Part shown: positions 36,524 through 46,129 of the stretch, piece after piece
Position numbering within the stretch: the first letter of the stretch is position 1
Layout: each line of letters begins with the position of its first letter
Program-made: the position numbers and the translations under genes
The notes under the pieces: model-generated
What the model was told of the DNA's origin: nothing
What the model saw: the letters and a program-made list of their open reading frames with translations, nothing else
Databases searched by the model: none
NCBI RefSeq assembly: GCF_004353225.1
Contig: NZ_CP037934.1
Span: 1,736,001-1,800,000 of the forward strand
Reading direction: 5' to 3'
From: Marinobacter sp. JH2
GTDB lineage: Bacteria > Pseudomonadota > Gammaproteobacteria > Pseudomonadales > Oleiphilaceae
Length of the DNA stretch: 64,000 nucleotides

Positions 36524-38231
36524 CGACGTTCACCCATTGACGCATAACCTGTGCAACCCGACTGGGATCTTCTGCAATCAGGCCTTTGAGTGCATTCAAC
36601 TGCCTATCATAGCTGTCTGTGGCACCCGGCAACAGCAGATCATCTTGTGGAGACATGGCTTTCTGCAACGCCTTGTCACCCTCGAGCCCGTCGAACGAAT
36701 CATAGCCATCACCGTCCGAGCCAAGGCCGCGATCACGCTGCCCGCCGCCCGACAAAGCTTTTAAGGTTGGCCGCAACAAACCGAGCACCAAAATCAGGAT
36801 GACCAAACCCGCCAGCACTTGCTTCATCAAGTCCCAGAACCATGGCTGCTCCCAAAAGCCTGGCTGCTCGAAGGTTACAGCGTCCTCTGGCGCGAACGGG
36901 GTATTCATAACGGTTACACTATCACCCCGCTCTGCGGAATAACCTACCGCATCACGCACCAGCATGGCCAACCTCTGCAACTCGGCCTCTGGCCAGGGCT
37001 CATAGGCCACTTCACCTGTTTGAGGGTCAACGACCTTCATATCATCAACCGCTAGCGCGACAGTAACCCGCTTCACGGCGCCCATCTCTTGGCGGGTGTA
37101 GCTCACGGTACGGTCAATTTCGTAGTTGCGAGTGGCCTCTTTACGCACGTTAACCGGTGGCGCAATAGGATCACCATTCTCATCAACTGCAGCGCCTGCT
37201 ACCTCAGGCACGGTTGCATCACCCGGTGGCTGATTCGACAACGCACCCGGCACACCCGACATCAGGTTACCCGCGCCACGCTGTTCTGTCAGTTCACGCT
37301 CACTGCGAATGGCTTGCTGTTCGGGGTTATACAGTTCTTCTGCTCGCTCAACTGCGGAGAAGTCCAGATCTGCCGAAACCTCTGCACGGTACCGGCCATC
37401 ACCGACAATGGGCGAGATCAAAGATGTCACACGACGAGACAAGCGTTCTTCAACGCGGCTGGTGTATTCATACTGATCTTTCATCCGATCGGTATCGGCC
37501 TTGAGCTTGGACTCTTCCCCGGTCAGCAAATTACCGTTCTGATCAACCACCGTCACCTGATCACGGCTCATCATTGGAATGCTACCGGCAACCAGATTAA
37601 CGATGGCCCGGATCTGCTCTTGCTCAGGACGTCGGCCCGCGAAAACTTCGAGAAAAATCGAAGCACTGGGCTCTCGGGCATCGCGAATAAACACAGAACG
37701 CTCAGGAATGGCCAAGTGAACCCGGGCATTGCGAACGCCACGCATGCTGGCAATGGTTCGGGCCAATTCGCCTTCCAGCCCCCGACGGTAGCTGATGGTT
37801 TCCATAAACTGAGAGGTGCCCAATCCACGTTCTTGGTCGAGCAATTCGTAACCGATGGTCTTCCGGTCGGTAACACCTTCTGCTGCTAGCTTCAGACGAG
37901 CGTCGTAAACTTGATCTGACTGCACCAGCAATGCACCGGTGCGCGTGTCCATTTTGTAGTCAATTCCGCTGCTATCCAGAATACTGGTAACGTCTTGCGG
38001 GTTATAGGCGGACAAGTCCCCTACTACAGGCTGGTAGTTAGGCTCCTGAGCCCAAAGCACCACGGCAACCCCCAACGCCACGCTGGCGGCCAATCCCACC
38101 ATCAGGCCAACCTGCCGCAATAGATTCAGGCGATTAAACCCAAGCAACATGTCACTGCGGGTTTCGGCGGCACCGGAATCTTGAGAGGGCCGAAGATCGG
38201 AGGCGTTGGTTTCTGCAGGTAAGCTTGCCAT
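36516..38231 (-). CDS. fliF: Flagellar MS-ring protein FliF
   Basis: FliF assembles the MS ring of the basal body. The 571 residues have two membrane helices, near 38-62 and 460-480, enclosing a large periplasmic part with the YscJ-like domains (LAIPERSVFIRDAREPSASIF and GNLLTGEE). The C-terminal cytoplasmic tail binds FliG. It follows fliE by 15 nt. Confidence 0.97.
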   Translation of the reverse strand: MASLPAETNASDLRPSQDSGAAETRSDMLLGFNRLNLLRQVGLMVGLAASVALGVAVVLWAQEPNYQPVVGDLSAYNPQDVTSILDSSGIDYKMDTRTGALLVQSDQVYDARLKLAAEGVTDRKTIGYELLDQERGLGTSQFMETISYRRGLEGELARTIASMRGVRNARVHLAIPERSVFIRDAREPSASIFLEVFAGRRPEQEQIRAIVNLVAGSIPMMSRDQVTVVDQNGNLLTGEESKLKADTDRMKDQYEYTSRVEERLSRRVTSLISPIVGDGRYRAEVSADLDFSAVERAEELYNPEQQAIRSERELTEQRGAGNLMSGVPGALSNQPPGDATVPEVAGAAVDENGDPIAPPVNVRKEATRNYEIDRTVSYTRQEMGAVKRVTVALAVDDMKVVDPQTGEVAYEPWPEAELQRLAMLVRDAVGYSAERGDSVTVMNTPFAPEDAVTFEQPGFWEQPWFWDLMKQVLAGLVILILVLGLLRPTLKALSGGGQRDRGLGSDGDGYDSFDGLEGDKALQKAMSPQDDLLLPGATDSYDRQLNALKGLIAEDPSRVAQVMRQWVNVDD

Positions 38232-38246
38232 GCTATTGCTCCGTTA

Positions 38247-38615
38247 TCAGATCGGCATATTCATGATGTCTTCATAAGCCCGAACCACGCGGTTTCGCAC
38301 CTGGGTCAGAGCCTCAAAAGACACGGTCGATTTCTGGGCGGCAATCATCACCCGAGTAATATCGACGTTGGGGTCACCCATTTCATAAGCGGTACGGAGT
38401 TCACTGGCCTGCTTCTGCACATCGTTCACACCATTGACCGCTTTACCCAGCATATCGTTAAAGCTGGGTACTTCTTTCGTTTCCTGAACCGGCCGTGGAC
38501 CGTCCACCCTGCCACGCACAGATTGATCCTGATCGATACGCTGATTTTGCACCATCTGGGATCGCAGATTCCGAATCTCTGACAGAACATTGTTTATATC
38601 GGCACGCTGGACCAT
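38247..38615 (-). CDS. fliE: Flagellar hook-basal body protein FliE
   Basis: FliE joins the MS ring to the proximal rod. The 122-residue protein has the conserved C-terminal helix (DVNIDITRVMIAAQKSTVSFEALTQ-type, here NVDITRVMIAAQKSTV) and the terminal VRAYEDIMNMPI. It is the first gene of the fliEFGHIJ operon and lies 59 nt after a sigma-54 promoter. Confidence 0.96.
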   Translation of the reverse strand: MVQRADINNVLSEIRNLRSQMVQNQRIDQDQSVRGRVDGPRPVQETKEVPSFNDMLGKAVNGVNDVQKQASELRTAYEMGDPNVDITRVMIAAQKSTVSFEALTQVRNRVVRAYEDIMNMPI

Positions 38616-38673
38616 TTTCCTCTCCCGGCTACCCCGATGGGGTATCAGTTATTCGCTCTATGCTGAACAGAAA

Positions 38674-38689
38674 AGCAAACAACAGGCCA
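38674..38689 (-). promoter_or_regulatory. Sigma-54 promoter of fliEFGHIJ
   Basis: Minus-strand TGGCCTGTTGTTTGCT matches the RpoN consensus, with GG and GC in register and TTGCT at -12. Start of fliE is 59 nt downstream. In Pseudomonas this promoter is FleR/FleQ controlled. Confidence 0.8.
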
Positions 38690-38793
38690 GAACTGAGTTT
38701 CAGTTATATTTCAATACTTTAATTAAAACCAAAAACGGATGACAGAATGATTTGACGAGATTTTGACGACTAACAATAATCGCAAACGGGGCA

Positions 38794-38823
38794 GAAAAAA
38801 AAGCGGCACCCAGAAAGGGTGCC
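38794..38823 (-). terminator. Rho-independent terminator after fleR
   Basis: On the minus strand a perfect 7-bp stem (GGCACCC/GGGTGCC, 5-nt loop) is followed by GC and eight T. It lies about 34 nt after the fleR stop. Confidence 0.9.
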
Positions 38824-38856
38824 CGAAGGAGTCAACATAAAGGAAAACAAGCCTGG

Positions 38857-40293
38857 TCAGACCAAGGCAAGCTCAACATCAAGGTCAATACCGGCATCGC
38901 GCATCTGCGCCAATTTGTAACGCAGAGTGCGGGGACTGATGCCCAATTGTTCCGCCGCACGATTCCGGCGACCACCCTCATGTTTGAGAGCCTGTATAAT
39001 CATACGAAATTCTTGCTGGCGTAGATCATCTCCCAGTGAACCGACCGTATCGCCGGCCGGCGCAGCCTCATCCGTCACGTCATGTGTGGGAGCAGATAAC
39101 TCAGCAACGGGCACAGATGCATCGGGATAAACCGTGGTTTGCGACATGTCGGCCGAACCGGTTATGCCCATTTCAAGACAAAGATCGCCCGCGTGAATCA
39201 CATTGCCCTGATGCAATACCAAGGCCCGCTGAAGGGCGTTGTCCAGTTCCCGGACATTTCCCGGCCAACTGTAGTCCGTCATGGCCTTGCGAGCATCCTC
39301 AGCAAAACTGATGCCCGTCAGCTGCATTTTTCGGCAATGCTTTTTCAGAATCGATTTCGCCAACGGCATTATATCCAGCGGCCGCTCACGCAGCGGCTGC
39401 CAACGCATCGGGAATACGGTTAAACGATAGTACAAGTCTTCTCGGAACTTGCCTTCGCGGACATAGTCACCCAGATCCCGGTTGGTGGTCGCCAGCACAC
39501 GCACATCCAGAGGAATTGTCTTTCGGCCACCCACGCGCTCCACTTCTCGCTCCTGCAAAACCCGCAGCAACTTGGATTGGAGGCCTAGCTCCATTTCAGA
39601 AATTTCGTCAAGCAGAAGGGTGCCACCGTTGGCCTGCTCAAATTTACCCGGAGACGTTGCTACCGCACCCGTAAAGGCGCCTTTCTCGTGACCGAACAGG
39701 ATCGCCTCAAGCATATTCTCAGGGATCGCCGCGCAATTAATGGCAACAAATGGCTTGTCTGCACGAGGAGACTGCTCGTGAATAAAGCGCGCCAGCACTT
39801 CTTTGCCGGTTCCACTTTCACCCGAAATCATCACCGTTGAATCGCTGGCCGCCACTTTTGTGGCGAGCTGAAACATGCGCTTACTGAGCGGGTCTTCTGC
39901 TATTGGCTGGTCACCGGAGGTTTGGCGAACACCACCCACAACTTTACTTACCGCCTCTACCAACACTTGTGGCTCAAAAGGCTTCACAAGGTAATCAATC
40001 GCACCAGACTGCATAGCAGAAACTGCGTGGCTTATCTGGCCATATGCTGTAATCAACATCATTGGCAACCCCGGGTACAGGCGCTGCACTTCACCCAGCA
40101 GCTCGTGGCCAGACAAGCCCGGCATATTCACGTCGCTGATTACCATGTCCACCGGCGTGCGCACCAAACTCGCGAGAGCCTCATCTGCATTGGCAGCCTC
40201 ACAAACTCGATACCGAGCTAACTCCAACGTCGTGACCAACGCCTCCCTGAGATCACGGTCATCTTCGACAATAAGAATATGAGCCTTTGCCAT
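38857..40293 (-). CDS. fleR: Sigma-54-dependent response regulator FleR
   Basis: FleR (FlrC) activates class III flagellar promoters when phosphorylated by FleS. The start at 40293 (MAKAHILIVEDDRD) gives 478 residues; upstream codons lack a ribosome-binding site. Domains: receiver with Asp54 (VISDVNMPG), AAA+ with GESGTGKE Walker A and GAFTGA loop (contacting sigma-54), and Fis-type helix-turn-helix at the C-terminus (NRAAEQLGISPRTLRYK). It follows fleS and ends before a good terminator. Confidence 0.96.
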   Translation of the reverse strand: MAKAHILIVEDDRDLREALVTTLELARYRVCEAANADEALASLVRTPVDMVISDVNMPGLSGHELLGEVQRLYPGLPMMLITAYGQISHAVSAMQSGAIDYLVKPFEPQVLVEAVSKVVGGVRQTSGDQPIAEDPLSKRMFQLATKVAASDSTVMISGESGTGKEVLARFIHEQSPRADKPFVAINCAAIPENMLEAILFGHEKGAFTGAVATSPGKFEQANGGTLLLDEISEMELGLQSKLLRVLQEREVERVGGRKTIPLDVRVLATTNRDLGDYVREGKFREDLYYRLTVFPMRWQPLRERPLDIMPLAKSILKKHCRKMQLTGISFAEDARKAMTDYSWPGNVRELDNALQRALVLHQGNVIHAGDLCLEMGITGSADMSQTTVYPDASVPVAELSAPTHDVTDEAAPAGDTVGSLGDDLRQQEFRMIIQALKHEGGRRNRAAEQLGISPRTLRYKLAQMRDAGIDLDVELALV

Positions 40294-40315
40294 GCTTGAT
40301 GCCTCCACCTATTCT

Positions 40316-41554
40316 TTAAACCCGACCGGCCAGGGTTGGTAGCTGTATGCGTGCAACCGCCCCACTTTGGCCAGCAGGGCGAATCGAAAACTCGCCTTGA
40401 TGAGCCTTAACCACCGCCTGAACCACCGCCAAGCCCAAGCCCGTGCCATGGGACTTAGTGGTATAGAATGCTTCCATCATTTTTTGCGCCTGCTCCGGCT
40501 TGAAGCCTGGCCCGTTATCTTGCACTCGAATATCCAGACCGTCTGCCGAGGTTATAAGATGCACCGTGACCTCGGTCGCACCGGCTTCAAGGCTGTTGTT
40601 AACCAAATTTGTACAGGCTCCAACCAACGCGTCTCGGTTGCACATCAGGCTGCACGCTTTACGAAGCTCGTTGACGACCGATACCGAAATCCCCGCCTCT
40701 AGGCTCAAGCCGTCGACAGCGGCCTCCAGGGCTCCACTCAAAGTTTCCACTGACAGCTCTTCGGCAAGCCGGGTTTCGCCTCTCGCAAAAATCAACATAT
40801 CGCGGACCTGATGCTCAAGGTGACTGAGCCGCGACATGAGTTTGCTAGCACAACGCTGACGCATTTCTTCATCAAGATCCGGCTGCCCTAAATGACCACC
40901 GTAAAGAATCGCTGCAGAAAGTGGCGTACGAATCTGGTGAGCCAACGAGGCCACCATCTTTCCCATAGCCGACAAGCGCTGGGCATGGGCCAATTGGGAC
41001 TGAAGTTGGCGAGTTTCGGTGAGATCAGTCAGCAAAATGAGCTGGCCGGGCTGATTTTCCATGGTCCGGATTTCAATACTGACCCGACGACCATCTTTCA
41101 GAGACACCTCGTGACCATCGTCACTACGCGGAGCGAAGCATCGGTTGATCACGTCAATCCACCGCTCACCGTCCAGCGGCTCACCCAAAAGCGCCAGTGC
41201 GGCCGGGTTGCACTGACTGACGACACCCCGCTCATCCAAAACCACCACACCGGCGGGCAAGGCTTTTAGCAAGGTAGACAAGCGATCGGCCAGTTGCTCT
41301 TTCTCTTCCAGCTCTTGCTGTCGTTGCTGGGTTTCTTGAGTAAGCTCGCCGGATAATTGATTCACTCGAGACTCGAGTGTTCGATAGGAATCCGTGATCT
41401 GTCGAGACATCTGGTTAAACAGTTCCAGCGCCGAACCTACCGCTTCGTTATCCTGCTGAGGAAACAGTGATGTGACTTTATCGTTCACATCAGCAGCCGC
41501 GTTGGGCGCTGCCTCAGCTCGAGCTGATTCGACGACAAACTGTACCTGACTCAT
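40316..41554 (-). CDS. fleS: Flagellar sensor histidine kinase FleS
   Basis: FleS (FlrB) is the cytoplasmic kinase of FleR. The ATG at 41554 has GGGGAAG upstream and gives 412 residues. A PAS domain (about 100-190, LKALPAGVVVLDERGVV) precedes the dimerisation His box (SLAHQIRTPLSAA) and the HATPase (CTNLVNNSLEAGA; DNGPGF; GTGLGLAVV). No membrane segments, as in FleS. A consensus sigma-54 promoter lies 63 nt upstream. Confidence 0.95.
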   Translation of the reverse strand: MSQVQFVVESARAEAAPNAAADVNDKVTSLFPQQDNEAVGSALELFNQMSRQITDSYRTLESRVNQLSGELTQETQQRQQELEEKEQLADRLSTLLKALPAGVVVLDERGVVSQCNPAALALLGEPLDGERWIDVINRCFAPRSDDGHEVSLKDGRRVSIEIRTMENQPGQLILLTDLTETRQLQSQLAHAQRLSAMGKMVASLAHQIRTPLSAAILYGGHLGQPDLDEEMRQRCASKLMSRLSHLEHQVRDMLIFARGETRLAEELSVETLSGALEAAVDGLSLEAGISVSVVNELRKACSLMCNRDALVGACTNLVNNSLEAGATEVTVHLITSADGLDIRVQDNGPGFKPEQAQKMMEAFYTTKSHGTGLGLAVVQAVVKAHQGEFSIRPAGQSGAVARIQLPTLAGRV

Positions 41555-41616
41555 AACTTCCCCCTGAGACCGGCCTGTCGGCCAGAACACTCGGATGTAT
41601 CATTTAGAGTCGATCA

Positions 41617-41632
41617 AGCCAGGAACGTGCCA
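41617..41632 (-). promoter_or_regulatory. Sigma-54 promoter of fleSR
   Basis: Minus-strand TGGCACGTTCCTGGCT has a perfect -24 box (TGGCACG) and GC at -12. It lies 63 nt before fleS and 130 nt after the fleQ stop. In Pseudomonas fleSR is FleQ-dependent. Confidence 0.82.
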
Positions 41633-41761
41633 AAACTTGTTTTTCTTTATATTTCAACAAGAAGGAAAAACAGGAGAGAGGAAGGTGACGACTTTACGTC
41701 GTTCTAAGATCAACGTAGTGCCGAAGGTATTCAAACCTTTGACACCCAAATGAAGGAGGAA

Positions 41762-43210
41762 TCAGGAATCCGCTGCGTCGTCCCGCAGGCCGTACTTGCG
41801 GACTTTTTCAACCAACGTTGTACGCCGAATCCGCAATTTCTCAGCGGCTCTTGCGACCACACCCGAAGCTTCATCCAACGCTTGCTGAATAAGCTGGCGT
41901 TCCAAATTCGACAGATAGTCTTTGAGATCGATGCCATTAATCGGAAGCAGTGCCGGGGAGTCGAGCCCTACAAGCCCCGGAATGGCAGATGGCATGCCGG
42001 TTTCTTCCACCGGGCGGCTTTCATCGTAATCGTCCACATAACGGAATTTCTTCGGCAGCTCTTGCACTCCGATCACGCCGTAAGGGTGCATAATCGCCAG
42101 CCGTTCAACCAAGTTGGCCAACTCCCTGACGTTACCCGGCCAATCGTGCCGGCAAAGGCTCATGATGGCTGCCGAGTTCATTCGCAGGGAGCCACGCTTT
42201 TCTTTTTCCATTCTGGAAATCAACTCGTTGATCAACAACGGAAGATCTTCAACGCGATCTCTTAATGCGGGCATTTCGATGGGGAATACATTGAGGCGAT
42301 AGTAGAGGTCTTCCCGGAAGTCGCCGGATTCGATCATATCCTCAAGATTTTTGTGAGTCGCGGCGATGATGCGAACATCAGCCGACTGAGTCCGGTTACT
42401 GCCGACCCGCTCAAAGGTCCGTTCCTGCAGGACCCGCAGTATCTTGACCTGCATATTGAGCGGCATATCGCCGATCTCGTCCAGAAACAGGGTGCCCCCC
42501 TCAGCGAGCTCAAATCGCCCCACCCGCGACGTAATCGCCCCGGTAAAGGCGCCCTTTTCATGGCCAAAAAGTTCACTTTCCAATAACTCTGCGGGGATTG
42601 CGCCGCAGTTAACCGGCACAAACGGCTTGTCCCGGCGCGAGGAATGGTAATGCAGGTTGCGGGCAACAACTTCTTTGCCGGTACCAGACTCACCCGTAAT
42701 CAGAACACTGACATCTTTATCCGCCACCTGCTCCATGAGCTGGCGAACCTGTTGCACGCGCCGACTGGTGCCCACCAAACTGCGAAACAGCTGAACGCCT
42801 CGCTGCATGCCTCGTTCCGGAGCACGGCTATACTGGTCGCGGTAGATCTGTGCGCGATAGAGCGAATCGACGAATTTGGTGTAATTGAGCGGCCACTCCA
42901 TATGGGCGATCAAGCGCGATATATGATCTTCGGGTAATTGCTCCGCATCGAGATCCCCCACCAATAGGATTGGCAGCCCTGGCGTGGCCTCACATACCGA
43001 AGCAATCACCGTCTTGGCGTTATGATCTTCACCATGAACAAGAGCAACCGATGCCTGCTCTATCTGAGCCGCTTCACCACTTTGTAAAAGCGCCAACGCC
43101 TCGTCACCGGCAACAATCTGCTCTTCGCCCACAAACTCCAGAATTGTGATCAAATCACGCTGTCTGGCTTCGTTGTTGCTGAGCACCAGCACTTTATTAT
43201 TTTGAGGCAT
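41762..43210 (-). CDS. fleQ: Master flagellar regulator FleQ
   Basis: FleQ (FlrA) is the top activator of the flagellar hierarchy and a c-di-GMP-binding regulator. The start at 43210 ([17 protein letters not shown]) gives 482 residues; earlier codons are in the promoter region. It has a receiver-like REC domain that lacks the phospho-acceptor Asp at the expected place ([10 protein letters not shown]), an AAA+ core ([14 protein letters not shown]) and a Fis-type C-terminal helix-turn-helix ([17 protein letters not shown]). A degenerate receiver is typical of FleQ. Confidence 0.96.
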   Translation of the reverse strand: MPQNNKVLVLSNNEARQRDLITILEFVGEEQIVAGDEALALLQSGEAAQIEQASVALVHGEDHNAKTVIASVCEATPGLPILLVGDLDAEQLPEDHISRLIAHMEWPLNYTKFVDSLYRAQIYRDQYSRAPERGMQRGVQLFRSLVGTSRRVQQVRQLMEQVADKDVSVLITGESGTGKEVVARNLHYHSSRRDKPFVPVNCGAIPAELLESELFGHEKGAFTGAITSRVGRFELAEGGTLFLDEIGDMPLNMQVKILRVLQERTFERVGSNRTQSADVRIIAATHKNLEDMIESGDFREDLYYRLNVFPIEMPALRDRVEDLPLLINELISRMEKEKRGSLRMNSAAIMSLCRHDWPGNVRELANLVERLAIMHPYGVIGVQELPKKFRYVDDYDESRPVEETGMPSAIPGLVGLDSPALLPINGIDLKDYLSNLERQLIQQALDEASGVVARAAEKLRIRRTTLVEKVRKYGLRDDAADS

Positions 43211-43243
43211 GAACGAAGATCTCTGTCGAAGGATTTGAGCCGT

Positions 43244-43272
43244 ATTTAAGACTGTCTTCAGCTCGGAGTCAA
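43244..43272 (-). promoter_or_regulatory. Sigma-70 promoter of fleQ
   Basis: On the minus strand TTGACT and TTAAAT are 17 nt apart, 34 nt before the fleQ ATG. The -35 matches five of six consensus positions and the -10 four. Confidence 0.6.
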
Positions 43273-43316
43273 TTTTATGACACTTCTGTCTTTTCTTATC
43301 CGAATGCAGCCTAAAG

Positions 43317-43646
43317 TTACTTCGAGCGGTTAGTGGAAACGTTCGCGTAGGTAGCGGCGGCGTTACGGTTTTGGTTGACCCCCTGCAACGATTCCCGAGC
43401 TTCATCCCGAGCCTTGACGGCACCTTGCCCTGCTACTTCGACAAACCGGTTAAGGGCTTCCAATCGCTGTTTAACCGGCGTGGGTGCTATTAAGCCTTGT
43501 TCCATTGCCTCCATCAATGGGGCAACAGCGGGTTTCACCTGCTCGTTAAGAACAACCAACGCCTCCCAATCTTCAGCGTTTAGCGCCGCTTCAAGCTGCT
43601 CTTGCAAAGAATCTAGATCTGCCAGGAGAACATCTGGATTAGCCAC
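43317..43646 (-). CDS. FliT-like flagellar protein
   Basis: The GTG at 43646 is chosen because AGAGGTGA lies eight nt upstream; the frame continues upstream into the DUF1329 gene without support. The 109-residue helical protein has the FliT-like pattern ([28 protein letters not shown]) with a charged C-terminus. FliT is the export chaperone of the filament cap FliD. fliD and fliS, its usual neighbours, are not in this window. In Pseudomonas a small gene also lies just upstream of fleQ. Confidence 0.62.
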   Translation of the reverse strand: MANPDVLLADLDSLQEQLEAALNAEDWEALVVLNEQVKPAVAPLMEAMEQGLIAPTPVKQRLEALNRFVEVAGQGAVKARDEARESLQGVNQNRNAAATYANVSTNRSK

Positions 43647-43740
43647 CGCCGAATCACCTCTTAGAGTTGATGAAAATGAGATCTGGAGAAAACCAGTAAT
43701 GCAGCCGCTACCCGGCCGGATAGCGGCTTGAGGTAACGAC

Positions 43741-45099
43741 TTAGCGACGGGCCGCCCTACGGGCAGCAGAAGCCGTAAATTCGTTTCGACGATAACCCGG
43801 TGAAAAATCGTAGGCCGGGTAGCCATCATCCAGACCATCAATGTAATAACGCTGAGCTTTGAGATCGTACGTCATTTCCATAGTAGTCCAGAACACGGGC
43901 TGACTGTAATAGCTAATGTTGTGCGCTTCAGAAACCCGCCACAACGCTCCGTTGTCATCGTATTCCTCGGATGCCAGAATCTGCCAGCTGTCCTCATCGA
44001 TATAGAACACGCGGCGAGTATAGATGTGCTGAATTCCGGTGCGGCGCTTCGCTTCAACCACCCATACCCGGTGCAGCTCATAACGAGCCAGCTGCTGATT
44101 AATATGGTTGGGGCGAATGACATCTTTCGGGCGAACCTCGCCATCGTGCAACTTGTAGGCGTTATAGGGCACCAACAACTCACGCTTGCCTTTCAGCTCC
44201 CAGTCGTACTGGTTCGGCGCACCGTTATACATGTCTTTTTGATCCACTGACCGCAACGACGAAGAATTCGGCAGATCCGTTTCGTAAGCCAGATTGGGTG
44301 ACCGACGCAATCGACGGGAGCCAGAGTCATAGCGCCACGCCAATCGAGGTGAACGCACCTGATCAAGCGTCTCGTGCACAAGGGTAATGGTGCCAGCTAA
44401 GGTACTTGGCGCCAGGGTGTCTGTTTTGAGGAAGAAAATCTTGTTGTCGATATCAGCAAGATTTGCCCCGGGTCGGCTGTACGCAAAATAATAGTCGTAC
44501 TGATTGACCACCGGGTTAAACGACCCGTCTCGTTGAGGTGTAGCGGCGCCACTTCGAAATGAAACTTCTTCCCCTCGATATCGGAGAATGTGATTCCAGA
44601 TGACTTCTAAACCGTTTGTCGGAATCGGGAAAGGACTGGTCATGATCGTATTGCGAACACCGTTGCCGTTATCGAGCAACTCGGCACTCAACGCATTCTC
44701 GTAAGATTTTTGATAAACCTCTTCGGGAAATGCAGCCGTTCGGCGTGTTTTATAGACCGGCATAAAGAAATTGGGGCCATACTGCTCAAGCATCTTAATA
44801 TGACCATCCGTGAGCTTGTCCCGGTATAAATCCAGGTTGTCCCGGGTTACAACGAATAACGGTTCATCTTGGGGAAAAGGGTTTATCTCAACGTTTCCCT
44901 CTTTCCAATTTGCTGGAGGGGTTGCCAAACCACCCTGCCAGGCCTGAATAGTACCGGCTTCGTTGGCGGCCCTGACCGCGCCTACGGGTGTTAACTCGCT
45001 CTTTAAACGCTTCGCTTCCTCTGGAGCCACCTTGGCCCACGCGGAACCGGACATACTTAACACAGCAATAGTGGCCGCTGCTAACAATCGGTTTCGCAT
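43741..45099 (-). CDS. DUF1329 outer-membrane-associated protein
   Basis: The 452-residue protein has a Sec signal peptide (residues 1-22, ending SAWA) and matches the DUF1329 family in layout, with a repeated Tyr/Trp-rich beta pattern and the segment PTNGLEVIWNHILRYRGE. DUF1329 proteins are periplasmic or outer-membrane-associated and often encoded near RND-type transporters, where lipid or wax-related export has been suggested; no such partner is here. It faces a divergent DUF6586 gene, with a 14-bp palindrome (45168-45181) upstream. Confidence 0.78.
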   Translation of the reverse strand: MRNRLLAAATIAVLSMSGSAWAKVAPEEAKRLKSELTPVGAVRAANEAGTIQAWQGGLATPPANWKEGNVEINPFPQDEPLFVVTRDNLDLYRDKLTDGHIKMLEQYGPNFFMPVYKTRRTAAFPEEVYQKSYENALSAELLDNGNGVRNTIMTSPFPIPTNGLEVIWNHILRYRGEEVSFRSGAATPQRDGSFNPVVNQYDYYFAYSRPGANLADIDNKIFFLKTDTLAPSTLAGTITLVHETLDQVRSPRLAWRYDSGSRRLRRSPNLAYETDLPNSSSLRSVDQKDMYNGAPNQYDWELKGKRELLVPYNAYKLHDGEVRPKDVIRPNHINQQLARYELHRVWVVEAKRRTGIQHIYTRRVFYIDEDSWQILASEEYDDNGALWRVSEAHNISYYSQPVFWTTMEMTYDLKAQRYYIDGLDDGYPAYDFSPGYRRNEFTASAARRAARR

Positions 45100-45167
45100 T
45101 CCTTATTCTCCAACAATGATCTTTTGAGCATCTTCACGCTGCTCCAAGCAGGCCTTTTTGCCAAATT

Positions 45168-45181
45168 CAAACGATCGTTTC
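45168..45181. promoter_or_regulatory. PsrA-like palindromic operator upstream of the DUF1329 gene
   Basis: CAAACGATCGTTTC matches the published PsrA pattern (G/C-AAAC-N4-GTTT-G/C) of the TetR-type fatty-acid regulator. It lies in the region shared by the DUF1329 gene and the divergent gene at 45304. No regulator gene is adjacent. Confidence 0.4.
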
Positions 45182-45303
45182 AAGACATTCTTTGTAGTTT
45201 CTTGTGTCTAAGCACAAACCACGAACGGAAGAAATGTCTGTTTAAAAATGATACGCTAGGCGGCTAACTTTGAAGGATCGGCTTAATCCAGCACGGGTCA
45301 ACT

Positions 45304-45804
45304 ATGGCGTCTCAATGGTACTCACTGACTTCCCAGAAATTGTATCTGGCGAAGATTTTACTAGCGCAGCTGGAACAACCCATTGAGCAAGCTCAAGTTA
45401 ACCCCCAAAGCACTATGCTGAATGAAGCCACGACGCAGGGCGTTATTGAGCTATTGCTGCGAGCCCGAAGCACCTTGATGGTGATGATCGCACAGCATCA
45501 TCAGCAAAAAGTCTCGGAACCACTGTCTCTTGAAGCACTCAGAACCCGAATCCCCTACGAGACTGAAGATCTCGAGGATTTAGAAACGTTACAGCGTTCT
45601 CCGGCCAGCTGGTGGACTCATCTTGAACAACTTGAAAAGACTCTGAAGCAGCCGCCCACACCTAAAAAAACCGTCTCGGCTGACAACATCATTGCGGTTT
45701 CTGCAGAGGATGGTGCGGATCGATCAGCCAAGAGCCTGCAAAACACCCTGACGGCCATGACCGATTTTGCCCGAGCCGTAGAAAACAGACATAACGAGTG
45801 GTAA
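45304..45804 (+). CDS. DUF6586 family protein
   Basis: A 166-residue soluble, largely helical protein of unknown function. Its N-terminus (WYSLTSQKLYLAKILLAQLEQ) and the SPASWWTHLEQLEK segment agree with the DUF6586 family, which in Pseudomonas also lies near sulA-lexA. It leads two small genes transcribed toward sulA. The ATG has only a weak Shine-Dalgarno. No catalytic motif is seen. Confidence 0.68.
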   Translation: MASQWYSLTSQKLYLAKILLAQLEQPIEQAQVNPQSTMLNEATTQGVIELLLRARSTLMVMIAQHHQQKVSEPLSLEALRTRIPYETEDLEDLETLQRSPASWWTHLEQLEKTLKQPPTPKKTVSADNIIAVSAEDGADRSAKSLQNTLTAMTDFARAVENRHNEW

Positions 45805-45860
45805 CCACCTCTCCTGAACCGCTATTCACGAATAAATCGCACCAAGCAAAGGCCTAAAGA

Positions 45861-46121
45861 ATGTCACCATCGTTTTTTGAAATCGTTGAATTACCTAACG
45901 GAGACTACGCTTTACGTCGCGTTGATGACGATGCCGCACCGCTGGTCCGCATTTCTTTCTCGCCCGAAGCAAAGGAAATGATGGCAGACCGAGACATGAG
46001 CATCGCAAAAGCTATGATCGCGGCAGGCATCGAAGCCACCGGAACTATTTCTGAAGAAGTTGATTGGGGCGACGAGGAAGGCGACTTTGGCGACGCCCAG
46101 CCTCACTACACCCTCCACTAA
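45861..46121 (+). CDS. Small conserved acidic protein, unknown function
   Basis: An 86-residue acidic protein (FFEIVELPNGDYALRRVDDDAAPLVRISFSPEAK) without membrane segments. The start at 45861 follows AAAGG-like bases. A small protein of this kind is commonly found between the topA/DUF6586 region and sulA-lexA in Pseudomonas relatives. No motif suggests a function. It ends eight nt from the convergent sulA. Confidence 0.65.
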   Translation: MSPSFFEIVELPNGDYALRRVDDDAAPLVRISFSPEAKEMMADRDMSIAKAMIAAGIEATGTISEEVDWGDEEGDFGDAQPHYTLH

Positions 46122-46129
46122 GTTCTACT

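Noticed and set aside
38641..38856. Small RNA or small gene in the fleR-fliE gap
   Set aside because: The region is explained by the fliE sigma-54 promoter and the fleR terminator; remaining bases are AT-rich with no frame.
43647..43841. Extended N-terminus of the FliT-like protein
   Set aside because: The extension overlaps the 3' end of the DUF1329 gene and its sequence is unlike the family; a GTG with a good ribosome-binding site explains the start.
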